The notes below the pieces were generated by a model. It did not search any database, was not told the DNA's origin, and worked only from the letters and a program-made list of their open reading frames with translations. Position numbers and translations under genes: made by a program. Below are positions 10,701 to 20,769 of a stretch of DNA of 64,000 bases, piece by piece (the stretch's first letter is position 1; every line of letters begins with the position of its first letter). Origin of the DNA: Paraburkholderia edwinii (lineage in GTDB: Bacteria > Pseudomonadota > Gammaproteobacteria > Burkholderiales > Burkholderiaceae). The DNA lies in contig NZ_CP080095.1 in NCBI RefSeq assembly GCF_019428685.1, positions 2,356,001 through 2,420,000 on the forward strand, in the 5' to 3' direction.

Positions 10701-11847
10701 CCGCACGCTGCGCGCGCTGTTCAGCGAAGAGTTGGGCGCGGTCGTGCAGGTGCGCGCCGACGAGCGCGATGCGGTGCTCGCGACGCTGCGTGAATTCGGC
10801 CTTTCCGCGTGCTCGCACGTGATCGGCAAGCCGAACGCCAACGACGCGATCGAAATCTATCGCGACGCAAAGAAGATCTACGAAGCACCGCGCGTCGAAC
10901 TGCAGCGCGCGTGGAGCGAAGTAAGCTGGCGCATCTCGCGTCTGCGCGACAACCCCGCATGTGCGGACGCCGAATACGATGCGTTGCTCGACGCGGCCGA
11001 TCCCGGCATCGCGCCGCAACTGAGCTTCGATCACGCGGAAGACGTCGCTGCGCCGTTCATCGGCAAAGCCACGCGGCCGCGCGTGGCGATTCTGCGCGAG
11101 CAGGGCGTCAACTCGCACCTTGAAACCGCGTATGCATTCGACCGCGCGGGCTTCGATGCGCACGACGTGCATATGAGCGATTTGCTCGCCGGCCGCGCCT
11201 CGCTGGCGGACTTCGCGGGCGCCGTCGCATGCGGCGGCTTCTCGTACGGCGACGTGCTCGGCGCAGGCGAAGGCTGGGCCAAGACGATCCGCTTCAATGC
11301 ACAACTCGCCGATATGTTCGCCGCGTTCTTCGCTCGCAAGGACACGTTCGCACTCGGCATTTGCAACGGCTGCCAGATGATGAGCAGCCTTGCGTCGATG
11401 ATCCCGGGCGCCGAGGCGTGGCCGAAGTTCACGCGGAACAAGTCGGAGAAATTCGAAGCGCGGACCTCGCTCGTCGAAGTGCAGGCTTCGCCGTCGATTT
11501 TCTTTGCCGGTATGGAAGGCTCGCGTATTCCGGTGGCGGTCGCGCACGGAGAAGGATTCGCCGATTTCTCGCAGCAGGGCGATGCGTCGCGTGTCGCGGT
11601 GGCGATGCGCTTCGTCGACCATCGCGGTCAGCCGACGGAGCAGTATCCGTTCAACCCGAATGGGTCGCCGCACGGCATTACGTCGGTGACGACGCCTGAT
11701 GGTCGCTTCACGGTGCTGATGCCGCACACGGAGCGCGTGCACCGTACTGTGCAGATGAGCTGGGCGCCGGCGCAATGGGCGGCGGCGAAGACGGACGGCA
11801 GCCCGTGGATGCGCGTGTTTCAGAACGCGCGGAAGTGGTTGGGGTAA
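7735..11847 (+). CDS. purL: Phosphoribosylformylglycinamidine synthase, large single-chain form
   Basis: Fourth step of purine synthesis: converts FGAR to FGAM using glutamine and ATP. The 1370-residue length is that of the fused proteobacterial enzyme. In order: the N-terminal PurS-like region beginning [10 protein letters not shown]; the linker with [10 protein letters not shown]; two AIRS-type ATPase halves, with [20 protein letters not shown] and later [13 protein letters not shown] and DRSVGGTT; and a C-terminal glutaminase with the nucleophile Cys in [10 protein letters not shown]. The very long frame from 6040 merely reads through the upstream dadA antisense; the family N-terminus fixes the start at 7735. 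Confidence 0.97.
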   Translation: MAHFSCFPGASALSDFRQTRLLDTLTRIDANIVGVRGQYLHFVNAQTPLSGEDSAKIEALMHYGDPFDAGNGHKEKGAVETFLVVPRFGTVSPWASKATDIAHHCGLTQVRRIERGIEFTVVLKGGLLGGKKALSDSAREAVAAALHDRMTESVAPSRDHAMHLFDELPAKPLLTVDVLGSGRQALERANAELGLALADDEIDYLVDAFTKLGRNPTDVELMMFAQANSEHCRHKIFNAQWTIDGEAQDMSLFAMIRNTEKLNPQGTIVAYSDNSAIMRGAQAERWFPRPAQQQGALAEHYGRHVELTHTLMKVETHNHPTAISPFPGAATGAGGEIRDEGATGRGARPKAGLTGFTVSNLDLPDARESWENERDATQPVGHRNSADQHGAYGRPDRIASPLQIMIDGPLGGAAFNNEFGRPNLGGYFRTYEQNVAGRVRGYHKPIMIAGGIGNISDAHTHKHDLPEGSLLIQLGGPGMRIGMGGGAASSMATGTNTAELDFDSVQRGNPEIERRAQEVINACWQMGERNPILSIHDVGAGGLSNAFPELVDGADKGAHFELRKVPLEESGLSPREIWSNEAQERYVLAIAPADLAKFEAICDRERCPFAVVGTATSERQLKLTDDAADGAGPHDAHAHEPVDMPMEVLLGKAPRMHRDVQRASTALPAVDLTHVSLNEVAASVLRHPTVGSKSFLITIGDRSVGGTTVRDQMVGPWQVPVADCAITTMDYAGFHGEAMTMAERTPLAVIDAPASGRMAVGEAVTNIASAPIASLDKLKLSANWMAACGSPGEDAALYDTVKAIGMELCPALGIGIPVGKDSLSMRTKWDENGVAKEVVAPVSLIISAFAPVDDVRQHLTPQLRRTDEAGHAIDTVLIAIDLGRGKHRMGGSILAQVTQQVGDTVPDVDSAEDLKHFFDAIQALNGAGKLLAYHDRSDGGLWATVCEMAFAGHVGVSLNVDMLTLDPNHEFDYGDAKDWAKQTSGRREDRTLRALFSEELGAVVQVRADERDAVLATLREFGLSACSHVIGKPNANDAIEIYRDAKKIYEAPRVELQRAWSEVSWRISRLRDNPACADAEYDALLDAADPGIAPQLSFDHAEDVAAPFIGKATRPRVAILREQGVNSHLETAYAFDRAGFDAHDVHMSDLLAGRASLADFAGAVACGGFSYGDVLGAGEGWAKTIRFNAQLADMFAAFFARKDTFALGICNGCQMMSSLASMIPGAEAWPKFTRNKSEKFEARTSLVEVQASPSIFFAGMEGSRIPVAVAHGEGFADFSQQGDASRVAVAMRFVDHRGQPTEQYPFNPNGSPHGITSVTTPDGRFTVLMPHTERVHRTVQMSWAPAQWAAAKTDGSPWMRVFQNARKWLG

Positions 11848-11872
11848 AAAGAGTAGGGAAGGTAGTGAGTCA

Positions 11873-11908
11873 GACGCGCTCGAGCTTAGCCGGGCGCGTT
11901 TTGCTTTC
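11873..11908 (+). terminator. Terminator of purL
   Basis: ACGCGC (11874-11879) pairs with GCGCGT (11894-11899), followed by TTTTGCTTT. It lies 26 bp after the purL stop codon. Confidence 0.65.
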
Positions 11909-11968
11909 AGGTGTGGCGCGGGCGTGGGCGCTTTGTTTCAAGTGGCGCTAGCCGCTACCCGCGCACCA

Positions 11969-13486
11969 CTACCCACGCGCCGCAATCTGCTTCTTCCAGC
12001 TTTCCACCATATGCTTCGCCAGATCATCGTATCGGCCGCCGAAATGATGATCGCCCGGCGTGCGCACGAGCTCGATACCCGTCTTCGATAACGACGGGCA
12101 CAGCGTGTCTTCCTCTTTCTCGCCGTACACACACTGGATAATCGCCGGCGGCATCTTCGCCAGTTCCGGTTTCACGGGCAGTGCGTTCTCGCTCGCGGGC
12201 ATGCCGAGCCAGCCGGTCACGCGAATCTGAAAATCGGCATCGGGCGCAAAGCCAAGCAGCGACACGAACGACACCTTGGCGCGCAGCGCGTCGGGTAGCC
12301 GGTTGTACGCGAACGGCATCACGTCCGCGCCGAACGAATAACCGACCAGCGCGATCTGGTTCGCGTGCCAGCGCGCGCCATAGGTCTTCAGAACGCGCGC
12401 AAGATCGTGACTTGTCTGCGCGGGCGTCTTTTCGCTCCAGAAATAGCGCAGCGAATCCCAGCCGATTACCGACACGCCTTGTCGCTGTAGAGATTCGGCA
12501 ATCGTCTTGTCGAGATCGCGCCAGCCGCCATCGCCTGAAATCACGACTGCGAGCATGTCGGTCGGATGCGCGGCGGGCAGTTCGATCAGCGGCAGGTCAG
12601 ACACATCTTCTTCGCGTGAGGCGTCTGTGCGCAGATACGGTTCGGTCAGCGCAGCGAGGCGCGCGGCTTTCGTCATGCCGGGCGCGAAGGTGCGACGCGT
12701 GGTCCTCGCATTGTTCGGCTGCGCAGCCGCGGCGAACACCGGCGATGCACCGACACCGACGCCGCTGGCGCTGCCACCGCGATCGGCATTGGTCACGCCT
12801 TGCGCCAGAAATCCCGGCAGCCCCGTGCCGCGGCTCAACGTCGGATCAGCCGGGCAGGGCGCAAAGCGCTTGTCGAGCGTGCCGTTCGCATCGAGCGACA
12901 TCGCGCCGCCGATCGTATTGGCCGGCGCCTGCGCAAGCGCGCGTTCGGCGACTAACGCGCCTTCGCCCGTGCCTGCCATGATCGGCGAAAAGTAGCGGCT
13001 CGATTGCACCTGGCGTTCGAGCTGATGGCCGATGTCCTCGGCATCGCTATAGAGGTTGTGGCAGCTTTCGCGTTTGCCGGCGGCAAGCTTTGCCGCATAG
13101 CGCGGCGTATCGACACCAACCACGAGCGCGCCGTCATGCGCGAGCGCGTCGGCTGCCTGTTGGTCTGACGCTGCCCAGCCGCCCGCTTCCGAAAACAGCA
13201 CGACAAACCCGCGCATCTCGCCGGTGGGCTTCGTCACCGTGACGTCGCCATAGCGGCCGCCCGCGACGGTCGTGGCGGTGTCGGCGTGGGCGGCGGAAAC
13301 CAGCGGCCCGACCGGCGCGAACGCGACCAGCGCTAAGAACGCGGCGCATGCCGCGCGAGCGATGCGCACTGCACGCGCCGTCGGCGCGAGGCCGCGCGCC
13401 ATTGGGCGCACGCTTTTGCCATTTACGTCCGCGGCGCCGGCGCGACCATGCGCAACGCTCACCCCATCTTCAACCGTTTTCGACAT
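11969..13486 (-). CDS. acvB: AcvB/VirJ-family periplasmic protein, probable aminoacyl-phosphatidylglycerol hydrolase
   Basis: The 505-residue protein has a hydrophobic segment ending SAAHA near residue 60, a probable signal or anchor. The C-terminal VirJ domain is an alpha/beta hydrolase: VVISGDGGWRDLDKTIA, the nucleophile motif GYSFGAD, and a terminal GDHHFGG giving the catalytic His. In Agrobacterium and Rhizobium AcvB hydrolyses lysyl-phosphatidylglycerol made by LpiA/MprF and is co-transcribed with it. Here mprF ends 23 bp upstream on the same strand, so the same pairing is inferred. AAGGG before ATG 13486 supports the start; ATG 13402 inside the frame would give a more classical signal peptide. 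Confidence 0.85.
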   Translation of the reverse strand: MSKTVEDGVSVAHGRAGAADVNGKSVRPMARGLAPTARAVRIARAACAAFLALVAFAPVGPLVSAAHADTATTVAGGRYGDVTVTKPTGEMRGFVVLFSEAGGWAASDQQAADALAHDGALVVGVDTPRYAAKLAAGKRESCHNLYSDAEDIGHQLERQVQSSRYFSPIMAGTGEGALVAERALAQAPANTIGGAMSLDANGTLDKRFAPCPADPTLSRGTGLPGFLAQGVTNADRGGSASGVGVGASPVFAAAAQPNNARTTRRTFAPGMTKAARLAALTEPYLRTDASREEDVSDLPLIELPAAHPTDMLAVVISGDGGWRDLDKTIAESLQRQGVSVIGWDSLRYFWSEKTPAQTSHDLARVLKTYGARWHANQIALVGYSFGADVMPFAYNRLPDALRAKVSFVSLLGFAPDADFQIRVTGWLGMPASENALPVKPELAKMPPAIIQCVYGEKEEDTLCPSLSKTGIELVRTPGDHHFGGRYDDLAKHMVESWKKQIAARG

Positions 13487-13509
13487 CACACCCTTCACTC
13501 CCACACCCC

Positions 13510-16125
13510 TCACGACCGCGCTCCACCCGCTAAACGCGACAAATCCGCCAACGTCAGAAACACGCTCATCGACCCCGACGCTGCCAGATAACGCGGCTCC
13601 CAGCGCGGCTGGAACTTGTCCTTGAAGCTGCGCAGCCCGCGGAAGTTGTAGAACCAGCCGCCGAAGCGCCACGCGAGCGCCGCGCCGCGATGCAGGGGCG
13701 ACGCAAGCGGCGTCGGCCGCATACCGGACAGCGGCGCGACGCCGAGGCTCAGCGAGCTGAAGCCCGCGCTTTTCAGATGCAACGCGAGCTGCGTGAACAG
13801 ATATTCCATGGCATAAGGCGAAGCGCCGGGCAAATGGCGCATCACGCCGACCGTTGCCTCGGTATTGAGGTCGGTGGTCATAAACGTGACGAACGCAAGC
13901 GGCTTGCCGTGCTGACGCAACAGCATCACCGACTGCGCGGCGAGGTAGCCCGCCGTGAAAGCCGCCACCGAAAAGCTCTTCTCGCGCGCGACGCGGCTCG
14001 CCAGCCACGCATCCGATATTTCGCGCAGACCGGGCAGCGCATCGGGCACGCAAGCCGGTTCGATCACGTCGATCGAGAAGCCATCGCGGTCGCCGCGCTT
14101 TAACGCATAGCGCAGATGCGCGCGATGCGAGCCGGCCAGTTCGAACGCGGGCAACGCGATATGTGCTTCTTCGCCAAGCTTCATCAGGGTGAGGCCGGCA
14201 TCGAGATAAAGCGGCAACGCATCGGCGCGCACCTGATAGAACGCCGCGCGGCCGCCGTGCGCATGCGCGAGCGCGACGAAACGCTGGATCAGCGCGGGCC
14301 ATTCGCTGCGCGGCCCGACCGGATCGTGCAGCGCCGCCCACGTGCGCCCGCGTTTCGCGTACATCAGAAAGGCGTTGCGCGACTCGGAAAAGAGGAAGCT
14401 CTTGTCGCCCATCATCGCGAGCACCGCGTCGCTGCGCTCCTGCGCGCGCACCACGCCGGCTGCTTCGATCAGGTCTTCTTCGGCCGGCTTTTCGAAGCGG
14501 CCGGCGGCCGGCCGCAGCAGCTGCCAGCATGCGAGCGCCGCCGCGAAGAGGCCGGCCGCGAGCGTCGCGCGCAGCGCACGCGGGGCGCGCTCGTCGAAGG
14601 CGAATTGCCACCACAGGTGCTGCGAGTATTCGACGTCGCGAAACGCGAAGAACAGCACCCAGACCGCCAGCGCAATCACAATGCCGACCGAAGCGAGCCA
14701 GCCCGGCGTAAAGCGCTCGGTGAACAGCGACGAATGCCGGTCAAAGCGCGTGCGCGTCGCGAGCAGTAGCGCGATCAGTACGCACAGCACGCCCGTTTCG
14801 ACGAATGCGAGCCCCTTCGCCAGCGACAGCGCGAGGTTCAGCGCGGCGACGATCAGCGCGAGCCACCAGGCGGCGTCGAGCCGCCTCAATAGACCACGCG
14901 CCACGAACAGCAGCAGCACGCCGAACAGGCTGGCGAGCATCTGCGAGCTTTCGAGCACCCACAGCGGCAACACGGTCTGCAGAATCGCAATGCGCTTCGA
15001 GAACGCCGGCGTCGCGCCGGAAATGACCAGCATGCTGCCGACCACAAACGTGCTGATCGCCAGAAACAGCGGCGCAAGCTGCGACACGCTTTGCGCGCCG
15101 CGCTGCGCGAGTTCGGAGGCGAGCGCCTTTTTCTGCGCGTGTCCCTCGAACACGGCCAGCACGCCCGCCGACAACACGAGCGGCGCGCCAAAGTAGATCG
15201 CGCGGTAGGCGAGCAGCGCCGCGAGCATATGCGGCGTCGGCACGCTCGAGCCCAGCGCATAGACCATCGCCGCTTCGAATACGCCGACCCCGCCCGGCGT
15301 GTGGCCGATCATGCCGAGCAGCATCGCGGCGGCGTAGACCGTGACGAACTGAACGAAGCCGATGTGCGCGCCGGCGTGCGGCAGGAGCGTCCACAGCGCG
15401 AGGCCGGCCGCCACGACGTCGACGACCGCGAGCGCCAGTTCCGCGACCAGATCGCGGCGCGCCGGCACCATAAAGGCAATCCTGATGCGCGCGGATAGCT
15501 GCACGCGCTGCGCAGCCGGGCGGCAGGCAAAAATCAGCACCGCGAAGCCCACGAGCAGGGCGCCGCCGATCACGCGCAGCGTGCCGGGAGCGAGGCCGGT
15601 CATGTGGGCCAGCGTCGGCGCATCCGCGACCATGCCGGCTGCCGTCATCAGCGCGAGGGCGAGCGCCAGCGTGACGCTCGTGAACACGGTCATCTGGCCG
15701 ACTTGCACGGGCGTCACGCCGGCGACGCCGTACACGCGGCAGCGCACGGCGCCGCCCGTCAGCGCGCCGAAGCCGGTCGCATTGCCGAGCGCCGAGCCGA
15801 CCGTCGCGCCGACCCACAGCGGCGCACGTGGCACGCTCGCGCCGACGTAGCGCAGTCCGACCGCATCGCGCCCGACCAGCGCGATGTAGCTCGCCGCGGT
15901 TGCGCCGAGCGCGCCGACCCATTCCCTGACCGACAGATGACATAGCTGGACGACGACCGAACGGTAGTCCACGGTCTGCGACAGATGCTGGAAGACGACG
16001 AGCAGAAGCGCGCAGACGCCGAGCGCGATGGCGGGAACGAGACATTGGCGCCAGTGCTGCGCGCCGGGCAGGCGCCTTACGCGTGCGAGAACGCGTTCAA
16101 GGCTGGATAAGTCTGTGTCATGCAT
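13510..16125 (-). CDS. mprF: Bifunctional lysylphosphatidylglycerol synthetase/flippase MprF
   Basis: 871-residue inner-membrane protein. The N-terminal two thirds holds many hydrophobic helices (flippase part), including the conserved GHTPGGVGVFEAAMVYALG. The C-terminal third is the soluble DUF2156/GNAT-type synthase, with DKSFLFSESRNAFLMYAKRG, HDPVGPRSEWP and RYALKRGDRDGF. It transfers an amino acid from aminoacyl-tRNA to phosphatidylglycerol and flips the cationic lipid outward, which lowers sensitivity to cationic peptides and acid. Which amino acid is used cannot be told from sequence. It forms an apparent operon with acvB downstream. Confidence 0.93.
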   Translation of the reverse strand: MHDTDLSSLERVLARVRRLPGAQHWRQCLVPAIALGVCALLLVVFQHLSQTVDYRSVVVQLCHLSVREWVGALGATAASYIALVGRDAVGLRYVGASVPRAPLWVGATVGSALGNATGFGALTGGAVRCRVYGVAGVTPVQVGQMTVFTSVTLALALALMTAAGMVADAPTLAHMTGLAPGTLRVIGGALLVGFAVLIFACRPAAQRVQLSARIRIAFMVPARRDLVAELALAVVDVVAAGLALWTLLPHAGAHIGFVQFVTVYAAAMLLGMIGHTPGGVGVFEAAMVYALGSSVPTPHMLAALLAYRAIYFGAPLVLSAGVLAVFEGHAQKKALASELAQRGAQSVSQLAPLFLAISTFVVGSMLVISGATPAFSKRIAILQTVLPLWVLESSQMLASLFGVLLLFVARGLLRRLDAAWWLALIVAALNLALSLAKGLAFVETGVLCVLIALLLATRTRFDRHSSLFTERFTPGWLASVGIVIALAVWVLFFAFRDVEYSQHLWWQFAFDERAPRALRATLAAGLFAAALACWQLLRPAAGRFEKPAEEDLIEAAGVVRAQERSDAVLAMMGDKSFLFSESRNAFLMYAKRGRTWAALHDPVGPRSEWPALIQRFVALAHAHGGRAAFYQVRADALPLYLDAGLTLMKLGEEAHIALPAFELAGSHRAHLRYALKRGDRDGFSIDVIEPACVPDALPGLREISDAWLASRVAREKSFSVAAFTAGYLAAQSVMLLRQHGKPLAFVTFMTTDLNTEATVGVMRHLPGASPYAMEYLFTQLALHLKSAGFSSLSLGVAPLSGMRPTPLASPLHRGAALAWRFGGWFYNFRGLRSFKDKFQPRWEPRYLAASGSMSVFLTLADLSRLAGGARS

Positions 16126-16490
16126 GTGTTCAGAGCATGGGGACCCGCGTTACTGCGCCGCACCCTCGACACCTGAGTCTCGAGGCGTGATTGCCGCGGC
16201 GCGCGGCGAATCCTTTACGTCGTTTTTATGATTGAGCGCGGGAGCCGACCGTGGCATGTGCCGTTAATCGTTACCCGGCGCGGCTCTTTACCAATATCGT
16301 TTGTGCAAATAGTGAGTAAAGACTGCAAACGGCTATAACGGCCGCCTGGTTGACCGGCTTTAGAAAATTGTTTGGATTTGTTTGAAAAACGTAAGACGGC
16401 ACGGCCCGGCGCCCCAAAAAGCAAAAACCCCATGCTCCGGAAAGCATGGGGTTTACGAGAATGCCGGTACGCGTATGAAAACGCGCGCGC
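16126..16490. other. Intergenic region upstream of mprF and downstream of the parvulin gene
   Basis: Holds the leader and promoter region of mprF on the minus strand and the parvulin terminator at 16423-16455. The stretch 16280-16390 is relatively AT-rich, but no hexamer pair stands out. No coding frame here resembles a protein family. Confidence 0.5.
16423..16455 (-). terminator. Rho-independent terminator of the parvulin gene
   Basis: AAACCCCATGCT and AGCATGGGGTTT form a near-perfect hairpin around a short loop, followed on the minus strand by TTTTTGCTTTTT, 36 bp after the stop codon. Confidence 0.9.
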
Positions 16491-17273
16491 TTACTGGATC
16501 TTCGCGTTCTTACGCAGGTTCTCTTCGAACGCCTGCAGCTTTTCCTGCTGCATCTGCTGGACGATTTGCGGCTTGACCTGTTCGAGCGGCGGCGGCGGGG
16601 TTTCGCGCACATCGTCGACGCGGATGATGTGCCAGCCGAACTGCGTGTGCACCGGCGTGTCGGTCATCTGGCCTTTCTGCAGCTTCTCGGCTGCCGTCGC
16701 GAACTCAGGCACATACGCCTTCGGATCGGACCAGTCGAGGTCGCCGCCGTTCTTGGCCGAGCCCGGGTCCTTCGAGTATTGCTTCGCGAGGTCTTCAAAG
16801 CTCGCGCCGCCCTTGATCTTCGCGATCAGATCCTTCGCCTGCTGCTCGCTCTCGACGAGGATGTGGTGCAGGTGATATTCCTTGCCGCCGCCTGCTTCCT
16901 TGACGAGTTCGTCGTACTTCGCCTTGACCTCGGCGTCGCTCGGCTGGTTGTTCTTCACGAAGTCTTCGATCAGCGCGCGCAGCACGACGGTCTGCTGTGC
17001 GACCGCGACCTGCGCCTTGACGTCCGGACGCGCGGGCAGACCGCGGCGCGCCGCTTCCTGCATCAGGATCTCGCGATTGATCAGTTCCTCGCGCACCGCC
17101 TGCTCGAGATGCGGCGAATCCTGCTGACCTTGTGCCACGAGTTGCTGAACGAGCGCATCGGCACGGGATTTCGGAATCGGCGTACCGTTCACGACGGCGA
17201 TGTTCTGTGCAAACGCGGGAGCCGCCGCGCACGCGGCCAGCAAGACCCAGTAGCGGGTGTTTTTCAAGGTCAT
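16491..17273 (-). CDS. Periplasmic peptidyl-prolyl cis-trans isomerase, parvulin (PpiC) type
   Basis: 260 residues with a clean signal peptide (hydrophobic core then AAPAFA-Q, cleavage near residue 22). A SurA-N-like helical chaperone region is followed by a parvulin domain that starts at YHLHHILVESEQQAKDLI and ends at HTQFGWHIIRVDD, the classic rotamase signature. It probably helps fold outer-membrane or secreted proteins. It ends a minus-strand run (selO, msrB, yciB, bolA, this gene), separated from bolA by about 217 bp that contains degenerate GGGCTAAC-type repeats, and it has its own terminator. Confidence 0.92.
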   Translation of the reverse strand: MTLKNTRYWVLLAACAAAPAFAQNIAVVNGTPIPKSRADALVQQLVAQGQQDSPHLEQAVREELINREILMQEAARRGLPARPDVKAQVAVAQQTVVLRALIEDFVKNNQPSDAEVKAKYDELVKEAGGGKEYHLHHILVESEQQAKDLIAKIKGGASFEDLAKQYSKDPGSAKNGGDLDWSDPKAYVPEFATAAEKLQKGQMTDTPVHTQFGWHIIRVDDVRETPPPPLEQVKPQIVQQMQQEKLQAFEENLRKNAKIQ

Positions 17274-17490
17274 CGGAAGTTCCTAATGGAGCAGACTAAC
17301 GGGGGCTAACGTAACGTGGGTGAATAGCGGCGGCCGATCAGAGTGACTTCGAAGGTACTAGCCAGAGCAACGGGCCAAGCCACGCTCATCGCAAGCACGG
17401 GGCTCACTCGGGGCTAACTCGAGGGCTCTAACCCAAGGTCTAACCCGGCGCCAACTCAGGGGCCATCGCATGGACCGATTCGCACAGGGA

Positions 17491-17805
17491 TTAATGCGGC
17501 AGCTGCCTGAATTCTTGCGGCGTGTAAGCCGTGATTGCGAGTGCGTGAATGCCGCGCTGCATCGCATCGGCCAGCGCATCATACACCAGCCGATGCCGCG
17601 CCACCCGCGGCTTGCCCGCGAATGCGTCGGCCACGATCGTCACGCTGTAATGGCCGCCCGAGGCGGCTCCGGCGTGCCCCGCATGCTGCGCGCTGTCGTC
17701 GCGCACGGCGATCGATTCGACCGGCGCGAGCGCGGCGGTGAGGCGCGCTTCGATCAATGCGATGCGCTCGGCCGGGGTGGCGTGAAGGAATGCGTCGGCG
17801 CTCAT
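17491..17805 (-). CDS. bolA: BolA/IbaG family protein
   Basis: 104 residues. The BolA fold is shown by an N-terminal helix with ERIALIEARLTAAL, a strand region ending GGHYSVTIVADAFAGKPRVARHRLVY, and a C-terminal helix DALADAMQRGIHALAI. The conserved His in RHRLVY is the usual iron-sulfur ligand shared with monothiol glutaredoxins. BolA proteins act in iron-sulfur trafficking and stress morphology. It starts 4 bp after the yciB stop codon, so the two are co-transcribed. Confidence 0.9.
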   Translation of the reverse strand: MSADAFLHATPAERIALIEARLTAALAPVESIAVRDDSAQHAGHAGAASGGHYSVTIVADAFAGKPRVARHRLVYDALADAMQRGIHALAITAYTPQEFRQLPH

Positions 17806-17809
17806 GGTG

Positions 17810-18340
17810 TCACTCTTCTTTCATATATTTCGCGAGCCACAAACTCTGCCCGACGATAAACACGATCAGGCAGCCGGTCGCGCCGAACAGCTTGAAGTTG
17901 ACCCACGTGTCGGTCGAGAAGTGGTACGCAACGAGAAGGTTCAGAATGCCGAGCAGCACGAAGAACACGGCCCAGACAATATTCAGATGCCCCCAGATCC
18001 GATGCGGCAGCGTAATCTGCTTGCCCATCATCGCTTCGATCAGGTTCTTGCTGAACGCGAACTGCGAGACGATCAGCACCACCGAGAATGCCCAGTAGAG
18101 CACGGTGGGCTTCCATTTGATGAAGGTGTCGTTGTGCAATACGAGCGTGGCGCCGCCGAACACCGTGACGACGCCGAGGCTGATCCACAGCATCGGATCG
18201 ACCTTGCGATGGCGGAACGCCACCCACGCGATCTGCACGAGCGTCGCGCCGATCGCCACCGCGGTCGCGGTGAAAATGCCCCAGATCTTGAACGCGACAA
18301 AAAACAGGATGATCGGGAACAGATCGAACAGGAATTTCAT
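17810..18340 (-). CDS. yciB: Septation protein A / inner-membrane spanning protein YciB
   Basis: 176-residue protein with about five membrane helices, beginning [18 protein letters not shown], which is the family N-terminus, and ending in a short charged tail (KYMKEE). YciB (IspZ) is an inner-membrane protein linked to cell envelope and septum assembly. The frame runs 12 codons further upstream, but the conserved start is ATG 18340. The pairing of yciB with bolA and a parvulin gene is common in Burkholderiales. Confidence 0.93.
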   Translation of the reverse strand: MKFLFDLFPIILFFVAFKIWGIFTATAVAIGATLVQIAWVAFRHRKVDPMLWISLGVVTVFGGATLVLHNDTFIKWKPTVLYWAFSVVLIVSQFAFSKNLIEAMMGKQITLPHRIWGHLNIVWAVFFVLLGILNLLVAYHFSTDTWVNFKLFGATGCLIVFIVGQSLWLAKYMKEE

Positions 18341-18471
18341 TATCAGGTCGGAGGAATCCGGTAGCGAAGCGCACATTGTGCGCGCTTCGCCACGCGGGTT
18401 GCGGCGGGTTGCCCCGGGTTACAAACCAGGCGGCCTGAGCCCGGACTTTCGCCGACCCGAAATCGGCCGGC

Positions 18472-18915
18472 TTACTTGGGCTCGAATTGTAACGCAGCCG
18501 AGTTGATGCAGTAGCGCAGGCCCGTCGGCGCCGGGCCGTCTTCGAACACGTGGCCCAGATGCGAGCCGCAGTTCTTGCAGCGCACCTCGATGCGCAGCAT
18601 GCCGTGCGAGCGGTCCGTGCGTTCCTCGATCACTTCGCCGTTGAGCGGCTTGAAGTAGCTGGGCCAGCCGCAGCCGGCGTCGAACTTCGTGTCGGATTCG
18701 AAAAGCGGCGTGCCGCACGCGACGCAATCGTAGATGCCGCGATCCCAGTGGTCCCAGTAGCGGCCCGTGAACGGGCGCTCGGTGGCCGCGTGACGCGTGA
18801 CCTCGTACTCGGTCTCGGACAACTGCTTGCGCCACTCGGCGTCGTCTTTCTGGACCGGGTATTCGGTGGTGTCGGCGGAGGTCTTCGCGGGGTTGTTCAG
18901 ATCGTCTGCGTTCAT
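18472..18915 (-). CDS. msrB: Peptide-methionine (R)-S-oxide reductase
   Basis: 147 residues that reduce methionine-R-sulfoxide in proteins. Two zinc-binding pairs (CVACG and CKNCG) frame the domain. CGWPSYFKP holds the conserved Trp/Pro block, and RYCINSAAL near the C-terminus carries the catalytic Cys. There is no signal peptide, so it is cytoplasmic. The start at 18915 is preceded by AGGA at suitable distance; an upstream ATG at 18948 is possible but lacks support. It lies between selO and yciB on the same strand. Confidence 0.95.
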   Translation of the reverse strand: MNADDLNNPAKTSADTTEYPVQKDDAEWRKQLSETEYEVTRHAATERPFTGRYWDHWDRGIYDCVACGTPLFESDTKFDAGCGWPSYFKPLNGEVIEERTDRSHGMLRIEVRCKNCGSHLGHVFEDGPAPTGLRYCINSAALQFEPK

Positions 18916-18961
18916 GATCGGGTCCTGAGGAGAATGCGGGTCGGGCAATAGGGCAGGCTAC

Positions 18962-19021
18962 GAAGCCGGCTGTGAAGCCGGCTGTGAAGCGCACTACAAA
19001 GCGGGCTATAAAGCCCCGCGG
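18962..19021. repeat. 12-bp tandem repeat between selO and msrB
   Basis: Five consecutive 12-bp units: GAAGCCGGCTGT twice exactly, then three diverged units (GAAGCGCACTAC, AAAGCGGGCTAT, AAAGCCCCGCGG). The array lies just past the selO stop codon. Confidence 0.75.
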
Positions 19022-19028
19022 CCGTCGA

Positions 19029-20603
19029 CTACGACGAACAGCTGACTTCGAGCGAACCCGCCCAATCGGGCGGCAGCGCCGCATACGCGGCATGCTCGGG
19101 CTGTTCATCGAATGGCCGGCGCAGCACCGCTGCAAGCCGTTCGACTTCGGAAAAATCCTTTTCCTTCGCGTGGCGAATTGCCGTTTCCGCAAGGTGATTG
19201 CGAAGTACGAATTTGGGGTTCACACGGTTCATTGCAAGCGCGCGCGATGCATCGTCACGTGCTTCGTGTGACAGCCGCGCGCGATAGTCGTTCGCCCATG
19301 CATCGAAGGCGGCGCGATCGAGAAAGAGATCGCGCACGCTCGTATCGCCGCTCGCATCGTGTTTCGACATCCGCGCGAGATGGCGGAACGTCAGCGTGAA
19401 GTCCGCGCGGTTCGCATGCATGATCTCGAAGAGTTTGTTCGCGAGCGCATCGTCGCCGTCACGTGCGGTTTCGAGGCCGAGCTTGTCGCGCATGCGCGCT
19501 TCGAGCCCCGGCGCAAAACGCGTCTTGAAGCCTTCGAGCACGCGCTGCGCGTCTTCGACCGATCGCTCGCCGCGCGTGCTTTCTTCATACCGAGCACCGA
19601 ACAGCGGCAGCAGCGCCTGCGCAAGACAGAACAGATTCCAGTAGCCGATCTGCGGTTGCATCCGGTACGCATAGCGGCCCTGCGAGTCCGAGTGGTTGCA
19701 GATGTGATTCGCGTCGAAGCCGTCGATAAAGCCGAATGGGCCGTAATCGATCGTGAGGCCGAGAATCGACATGTTGTCGGTGTTCATCACGCCGTGACAG
19801 AAGCCGACCGCCTGCCAATGCACGAGCATGTCCGCGGTCGACTGCACCGCTTCGTTGAGCAGCGCGAGATACGGGTCGTCGGCTTCCTTGCAGGCCGGAT
19901 AGAAGCGCTCGATCACATGGTCGGCGAGGGCGGTCAGCGCATCGATGCGGTCGTTCGAATAGAAGTGCTCGAAATGACCGAAGCGCACGAAGCTCGGCGA
20001 CACACGCGTGACCACCGCCGCGGTTTCCATTTCCTCGCGGCGCACGGGCTGGTCGGAGCCGGTTACGCACAGTGCGCGCGTCGTCGGAATGCCGAGGTGA
20101 TGCATGGCCTCGGAGCACAGAAATTCGCGGATCGACGAGCGTAGCACCGCGCGGCCGTCGCCCATGCGCGAATACGGCGTGCGGCCGCCGCCTTTCAGCT
20201 GCAATTCGAAGCGCTTGCCCGCGTGTTCGACTTCGCCGAGACCGAGTGCGCGGCCGTCGCCGAGCTGGCCCGCCCAGACGCCGAACTGATGGCCGGAATA
20301 GACCGACGCATACGGCAATGCCTCAGCGGGCCATTCGCGCGTGGTATTGCCCGAGAAGAATTCGGCGAAGCCGGGCGCACTTGCGAGCGTGGCCGGGAAA
20401 CCGAGCAGCGCCGCGCATTCGTGCGAAAAGCCGACCACATAGGGCGCCGGCAGCGGCGCGGCGGGCAAGCGGGTCAGAAACGCCGGGCCGAGTCCGGCGA
20501 ATGAGCCCTCGCGCTGGCTGGCAATGGCCGCACTGGCCGCGGCGAGCGGACCGGAAGACGTGCCGGCTTCGGGAAGTTCTGCGGTGCCTGGTGAAAACGT
20601 CAT
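19029..20603 (-). CDS. selO: Protein adenylyltransferase SelO (YdiU/UPF0061)
   Basis: 524-residue pseudokinase-fold enzyme that transfers AMP from ATP to protein Ser/Thr/Tyr; in E. coli it responds to oxidative stress. Hallmarks are [40 protein letters not shown], and the metal/active-site segment [20 protein letters not shown]. The C-terminal selenocysteine position of the animal protein does appear as Cys here: the chain ends in SLEVSCSS. The start at 20603 has GAGG upstream; frames extending to 20780 overlap the divergent ligase promoter. Its neighbour msrB is also a redox gene. Confidence 0.95.
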   Translation of the reverse strand: MTFSPGTAELPEAGTSSGPLAAASAAIASQREGSFAGLGPAFLTRLPAAPLPAPYVVGFSHECAALLGFPATLASAPGFAEFFSGNTTREWPAEALPYASVYSGHQFGVWAGQLGDGRALGLGEVEHAGKRFELQLKGGGRTPYSRMGDGRAVLRSSIREFLCSEAMHHLGIPTTRALCVTGSDQPVRREEMETAAVVTRVSPSFVRFGHFEHFYSNDRIDALTALADHVIERFYPACKEADDPYLALLNEAVQSTADMLVHWQAVGFCHGVMNTDNMSILGLTIDYGPFGFIDGFDANHICNHSDSQGRYAYRMQPQIGYWNLFCLAQALLPLFGARYEESTRGERSVEDAQRVLEGFKTRFAPGLEARMRDKLGLETARDGDDALANKLFEIMHANRADFTLTFRHLARMSKHDASGDTSVRDLFLDRAAFDAWANDYRARLSHEARDDASRALAMNRVNPKFVLRNHLAETAIRHAKEKDFSEVERLAAVLRRPFDEQPEHAAYAALPPDWAGSLEVSCSS

Positions 20604-20769
20604 ATTGAGCGCCTCTTTAATAGCCGATATTGTAAATCCGCGTGTCTTGCGCTGCAGGCCACCCATTTGCTTCGCATAGGCCATACCTCGGCACGGAATA
20701 GAAACTGCGGCCCTCGCAACGTGTCGACGATCAAGACAACGCACCGGTAATCGCACCAGGAATAGGGGG

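Noticed and set aside
7882..11775. 1297-residue minus-strand frame opposite purL
   Set aside because: Shadow of purL; no motifs, Arg/Ala/His-rich.
13487..14614. N-terminal extension of acvB by 376 residues
   Set aside because: The extension lies inside mprF in another frame; a good ribosome binding site and signal segment are at 13486.
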